Positions 61,277 to 64,000 of a stretch of DNA of 64,000 nucleotides are shown in pieces. This DNA is from Saccharomonospora cyanea NA-134 (GTDB taxonomy: Bacteria; Actinomycetota; Actinomycetes; Mycobacteriales; Pseudonocardiaceae), in NCBI RefSeq assembly GCF_000244975.1, contig NZ_CM001440.1, positions 3,270,325 to 3,334,324 of the forward strand, read 5' to 3'. The notes under the pieces are model-generated. The model had not been told where the DNA came from and did not search any database. It saw nothing but the letters and a program-made list of their open reading frames with translations. The number at the start of each line of letters is the position of its first letter. Positions within the stretch are counted from its first letter, which is position 1. The position numbers were made by a program, and so were the translations under genes.

Positions 61277-62359
61277 TCATCCGTACCGGCGCAGTTCGTG
61301 GAAGAAGTCGTCGACGACATCCAGCTCGCCGGAACGTACCAGTGTGTCGTAGACGTATTGGCCGACCGCGAGGTCCAGAACACCGAGACCGAACGGCGAG
61401 AACACCACCGGAAGGTCCGGCCGCGGCCGCACCTTCCCGGCCATCACGTCGTGCAGCGTTCCGTCGAGGAAGTCCCGGTCGCCCGTGAGTTGTTCCGCCA
61501 GGTGGGGCGAGGTGTCCGCCTTGAGGCAGTGCTCCACGTCGTCGACGATGTTCGTCGAGGCGAGCACGATCTCCGGCGCGAGGTCCCGTAGCGAGACGTG
61601 CAGTACCAGCGGGTTGTGTGTGAACCACGACGGGTCGCTGATGTGCGGGCGACCGGCGACGGTCGCGAAGACCAGCAGGTCGCTCGATCGGATCAGGCTC
61701 TCCGCGTCCGTGTGCACGCTCACCGTGCCCTCGGTTCCGGACCGCTCCAGGTAGCGCTGGAAGCCCACGATGCTGTCGGGCGAGGTGTCGCAGACGCCGA
61801 TCTCCTCGAAGGACCACCCCGTGCCGGTCAGGAACGCGTGGATGTAACGGGCGATCAAGCCCACACCGATGAACCCCACTCGCACCGGGCGGTCCCGGTC
61901 GCGGCTGAGCCGGTCGGCAGCCAGCGTCGCGAACGCGGCGGTCCTGGTGGCGCTGATGATCGAGCTCTCCAGACATGCGAAGGGGTAGCCGGTGTCGTGG
62001 TCGTTGAGGATGAGCACCGCCGACGCCCTCGGGATTCCCGCCGCCACGTTGCCGGGGAAGCTGGAGATCCACTTCACGCCGGCTACGTTGACGTCGCCGC
62101 CGATCGAGGCGGGCAGCGCGATGATGCGGGAGGTCGGCCGGTCGGGAAAGCGCAGGAAGTAGGACTGTGGGTTGACCGAGTCGCCCGCGCTGTGCAGGCG
62201 GTACGTGTTCTCGACCAGCTCTACCATCTCGGGCTCCCGTCCCCGCAGAACCTGCCGCACCTGGGCACCCGGGATCACCGCGAAGGACGGCGCGGTGATC
62301 GGTTCGCTCGTCGGTGGCTGTGGTACCGACGAGGCCGCGGAAGAAGAGACTGTGGGCAT
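61277..62359 (-). CDS. sbnB: SbnB-like dehydrogenase for 2,3-diaminopropionate synthesis
   Basis: 360 residues of the ornithine-cyclodeaminase fold. It oxidises the SbnA product with NAD, releasing 2-oxoglutarate and L-2,3-diaminopropionate. Nucleotide-binding motif VGFIGVGLIARY; substrate-side ISATRTAAFATLAADRL. ATG at 62359; the first 20 residues are Ser/Pro-rich and variable. 34 bp before sbnA on the same strand, 11 bp after the dioxygenase gene. Confidence 0.9.
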   Translation of the reverse strand: MPTVSSSAASSVPQPPTSEPITAPSFAVIPGAQVRQVLRGREPEMVELVENTYRLHSAGDSVNPQSYFLRFPDRPTSRIIALPASIGGDVNVAGVKWISSFPGNVAAGIPRASAVLILNDHDTGYPFACLESSIISATRTAAFATLAADRLSRDRDRPVRVGFIGVGLIARYIHAFLTGTGWSFEEIGVCDTSPDSIVGFQRYLERSGTEGTVSVHTDAESLIRSSDLLVFATVAGRPHISDPSWFTHNPLVLHVSLRDLAPEIVLASTNIVDDVEHCLKADTSPHLAEQLTGDRDFLDGTLHDVMAGKVRPRPDLPVVFSPFGLGVLDLAVGQYVYDTLVRSGELDVVDDFFHELRRYG

Positions 62360-62370
62360 CCGTGTCACCC

Positions 62371-63360
62371 TCACCAGAGCTGTTCGGGCGGGGTCAGGCG
62401 GACCGGTTCGGCCATGCCGACTCCCACGTCGCGCGGTCCCTCGAAGGACTCCCTGCTGTGCGCCGTGCGGATGTTGTCGACGAGCATCACGTCGCCGGGC
62501 TGCCACGGCTCCCGGGCGGTGTGCTCCTCGTAGACGGCGTTCAGCACGTCCACGACGTCCTTGCCTATGGGATCACCACCGCCGAAGTGCGTGTTGAACG
62601 GCAGGCCGTCGGCGCCGTAGACCTCGACGAGGTACTCCCGCACCTCCGGGTCGATCGTCCACTCGTTGAGAAACGCGATCTGGTTGCACCAGCAGCGCCG
62701 CCCGTTGACCGGATGCCGCACCACGGCGCTGCGCCGCTGGCGGGTGCGCAGCGTGCCGTCGGGCTGCCACGCGAACTCGATCGCGTTGGCACGGCAGTAG
62801 CTCTCCACCGCCGCGCGGTCGTCGGTGCCGAACGCCTCTTCGACGGTGGCCCCGATCTCGTCGTTGTACGAGCGGGTGAGCAGCCACCCCTCCCGTTCGA
62901 ACCGTTCGACCAGGTCGGTGGGCAGCGCGTCCAGCACGGTCGGGGAATCGGCCACGCCGGTGGCTCCACCTCTGGTGGGCGCGGTCAGGCACGCGAACAG
63001 CATGAGGCTGGGGAACTCCAGCCGGTAGCTCAGCTCGTGGTGCATGCACATCGGCTGGTTCGACGGCCACGTCACCGACGAGTACACGCCGTCGGCGTAG
63101 GTCTCGCGGGCGGCGAACGCTTCCCGCTCGGTCATCAGACTGTCGGCCAGCCGGTGGAAGACGGTGCCGACCGCGGTCACGTCGCGGAGCCCGAGCCCGC
63201 GCACCAGGACCGAGCCGTACTCGTCGACCACGCTGCGCAGGGCATCGCGGTGCCCGGACACCCACGTCACCGGGTCCGTGACGGCGCCGGTCCGCAGCAC
63301 GGGCGGTTTACCGGGTTGAACGTCCACATCGAGCAGCGATGCGGCGGAGGCGGACAACAT
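62371..63360 (-). CDS. TauD/SyrP-like Fe(II)/2-oxoglutarate dioxygenase
   Basis: 329 residues. Iron motif His-x-Glu in MCMHHELSY, distal His in VDNIRTAHSRESFEGPR and an Arg that would bind 2-oxoglutarate. The pattern is that of SyrP-type enzymes, which hydroxylate an amino acid carried on an NRPS carrier protein. Substrate could be an NRPS-bound residue such as diaminopropionate or aspartate. AAAGGAG precedes ATG 63360. Lies directly after the NRPS gene in the same direction. Confidence 0.85.
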   Translation of the reverse strand: MLSASAASLLDVDVQPGKPPVLRTGAVTDPVTWVSGHRDALRSVVDEYGSVLVRGLGLRDVTAVGTVFHRLADSLMTEREAFAARETYADGVYSSVTWPSNQPMCMHHELSYRLEFPSLMLFACLTAPTRGGATGVADSPTVLDALPTDLVERFEREGWLLTRSYNDEIGATVEEAFGTDDRAAVESYCRANAIEFAWQPDGTLRTRQRRSAVVRHPVNGRRCWCNQIAFLNEWTIDPEVREYLVEVYGADGLPFNTHFGGGDPIGKDVVDVLNAVYEEHTAREPWQPGDVMLVDNIRTAHSRESFEGPRDVGVGMAEPVRLTPPEQLW

Positions 63361-63371
63361 CTGGTCTCCTT

Positions 63372-64000
63372 TCAACTGCCGTGGAAGCAGGATGCTGTGT
63401 CCGGTTCGGTCAGCTGGTGCAGCAGTCGGGGGTGGTGGGCGGACCGGTCGTCCACCAGGCGGGCCAGGTCGGCCAGCACCGGATGCCGGGTGATGTCCGT
63501 CAGCGACACGGCGCGGTCCAGCGCGATCGCCAAGCGCACGGCCGACAGTGACGTGCCACCACGTTCGAAGAAGTGGTCGCGCGTGGTGATCTGGTCGGGC
63601 GGGATACCGAGCACCGTCGCCCACGCGGCCGCGAGGCGCCGTTCGGTGGCTGTGTCCGGCGCGGCAGTGTCGCGCTCGGCAGTGTCGGGCTCGGCGCCGT
63701 CGAGGCTCGCCGCTCGTGTCGTGAGAGTCTTTCTGTCGATCTTGCCGTTGCCGGTCAGCGGCAGACTGCCTTGCCACTGGAAGACCGACGGCACCATGTA
63801 CTCGGGCAGGGAGCGGGCCAGGCGGTCCCGCAGCGTGGTGGCTTCGAGCGGCCGTCCGCCCGAGTAGAAGGCGACGAGGCGGGCGCTGCGCCCCGAGGGG
63901 GCGTCGACCACCACGGCGCCGTCCCGGACGCCGGGCACCCGGAGCAGCGCGTTCTCGACCTCGCCGAGCTCGATGCGGAACCCGCGGATCTTCACCTGGG
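63372..64000 (-). CDS. Non-ribosomal peptide synthetase, C-terminal end (5' part outside window)
   Basis: The frame runs off the window edge without a start; 209 or more residues are visible. They are the end of an adenylation domain, with core motif A8 (KIRGFRIELGEVE) and A10 (LTGNGKIDRK), and then a carrier-protein domain whose phosphopantetheine site is DHFFERGGTSLSAV. No thioesterase or condensation domain follows, so this protein ends with its carrier domain. The neighbouring sbnA/sbnB genes suggest diaminopropionate is a building block. Confidence 0.9.
   Translation of the reverse strand, partial: QVKIRGFRIELGEVENALLRVPGVRDGAVVVDAPSGRSARLVAFYSGGRPLEATTLRDRLARSLPEYMVPSVFQWQGSLPLTGNGKIDRKTLTTRAASLDGAEPDTAERDTAAPDTATERRLAAAWATVLGIPPDQITTRDHFFERGGTSLSAVRLAIALDRAVSLTDITRHPVLADLARLVDDRSAHHPRLLHQLTEPDTASCFHGS

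Overview
The window is high-GC DNA (codons ending almost always in G or C) with Pseudonocardiaceae-type gene content. The gcoA/gcoB pair is close to the guaiacol O-demethylase of Amycolatopsis, and many regulators, a T7SS-type toxin operon and an NRPS edge fit an Amycolatopsis/Saccharomonospora-like actinomycete. The exact genus is an inference. I recognise about 60 protein genes. There is no rRNA, no complete tRNA and no CRISPR array.

Layout. 0-9.2 kb: 3' part of a DHA2 drug exporter, an erythromycin-esterase-like protein lacking its usual catalytic residues, a dead aldo/keto reductase gene carrying an integrase remnant, a VOC protein and WYL regulator pair, two hypothetical genes, a Ser/Thr kinase whose membrane domain sits in another frame, and an unusual histidyl-tRNA synthetase. 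9.4-16.7 kb: a hemerythrin protein, then a sugar-uptake and hydrolysis unit. The CUT1 ABC genes (binding protein and two permeases, no ATPase) are divergent from lacI-type regulator and GH3 glycosidase genes, with two identical operator-like palindromes between them. 17-19.7 kb: metQ-metN-metI methionine importer with a hairpin leader and a strong terminator.

19.8-28.9 kb is the most striking block. It is one minus-strand operon encoding a YbaB/EbfC-like protein, an EspC-like T7SS protein, a 1638-residue polymorphic toxin (WXG-type N-terminus, 600-residue disordered linker, conserved toxin-associated domain, C-terminal DNA/RNA non-specific nuclease) and four tandem YezG-family (DUF600) immunity paralogues. 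One paralogue carries a TNT-type NAD glycohydrolase domain at its C-terminus.

29-37.5 kb: a GT-C membrane glycosyltransferase, a Cmx-type chloramphenicol exporter, an alpha/beta hydrolase, a TetR operon with an F420-type oxidoreductase, a thioesterase divergent from another TetR gene, a small membrane protein and a DinB protein. 37.5-47 kb: a pseudokinase gene convergent with a two-component/FN3/MoxR/DUF58/transglutaminase operon. That transglutaminase has lost two of its three catalytic residues. 47-52.7 kb: LuxR and OmpR regulators, a NarL-type two-component system overlapping a serine beta-lactamase-like gene, and a streptothricin-acetyltransferase-like gene. 52.7-56.4 kb: a FitA-like antitoxin remnant, a TmrB-like kinase, a VapBC pair, and an ECF41 sigma factor divergent from its carboxymuconolactone-decarboxylase-like partner, with matching promoters in the gap. 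56.4-59.8 kb: AraC regulator and gcoA-gcoB. 60.2-64 kb: end of a non-ribosomal peptide cluster with sbnA/sbnB (2,3-diaminopropionate supply), a SyrP-like dioxygenase and the 3' end of an NRPS gene that runs off the window.
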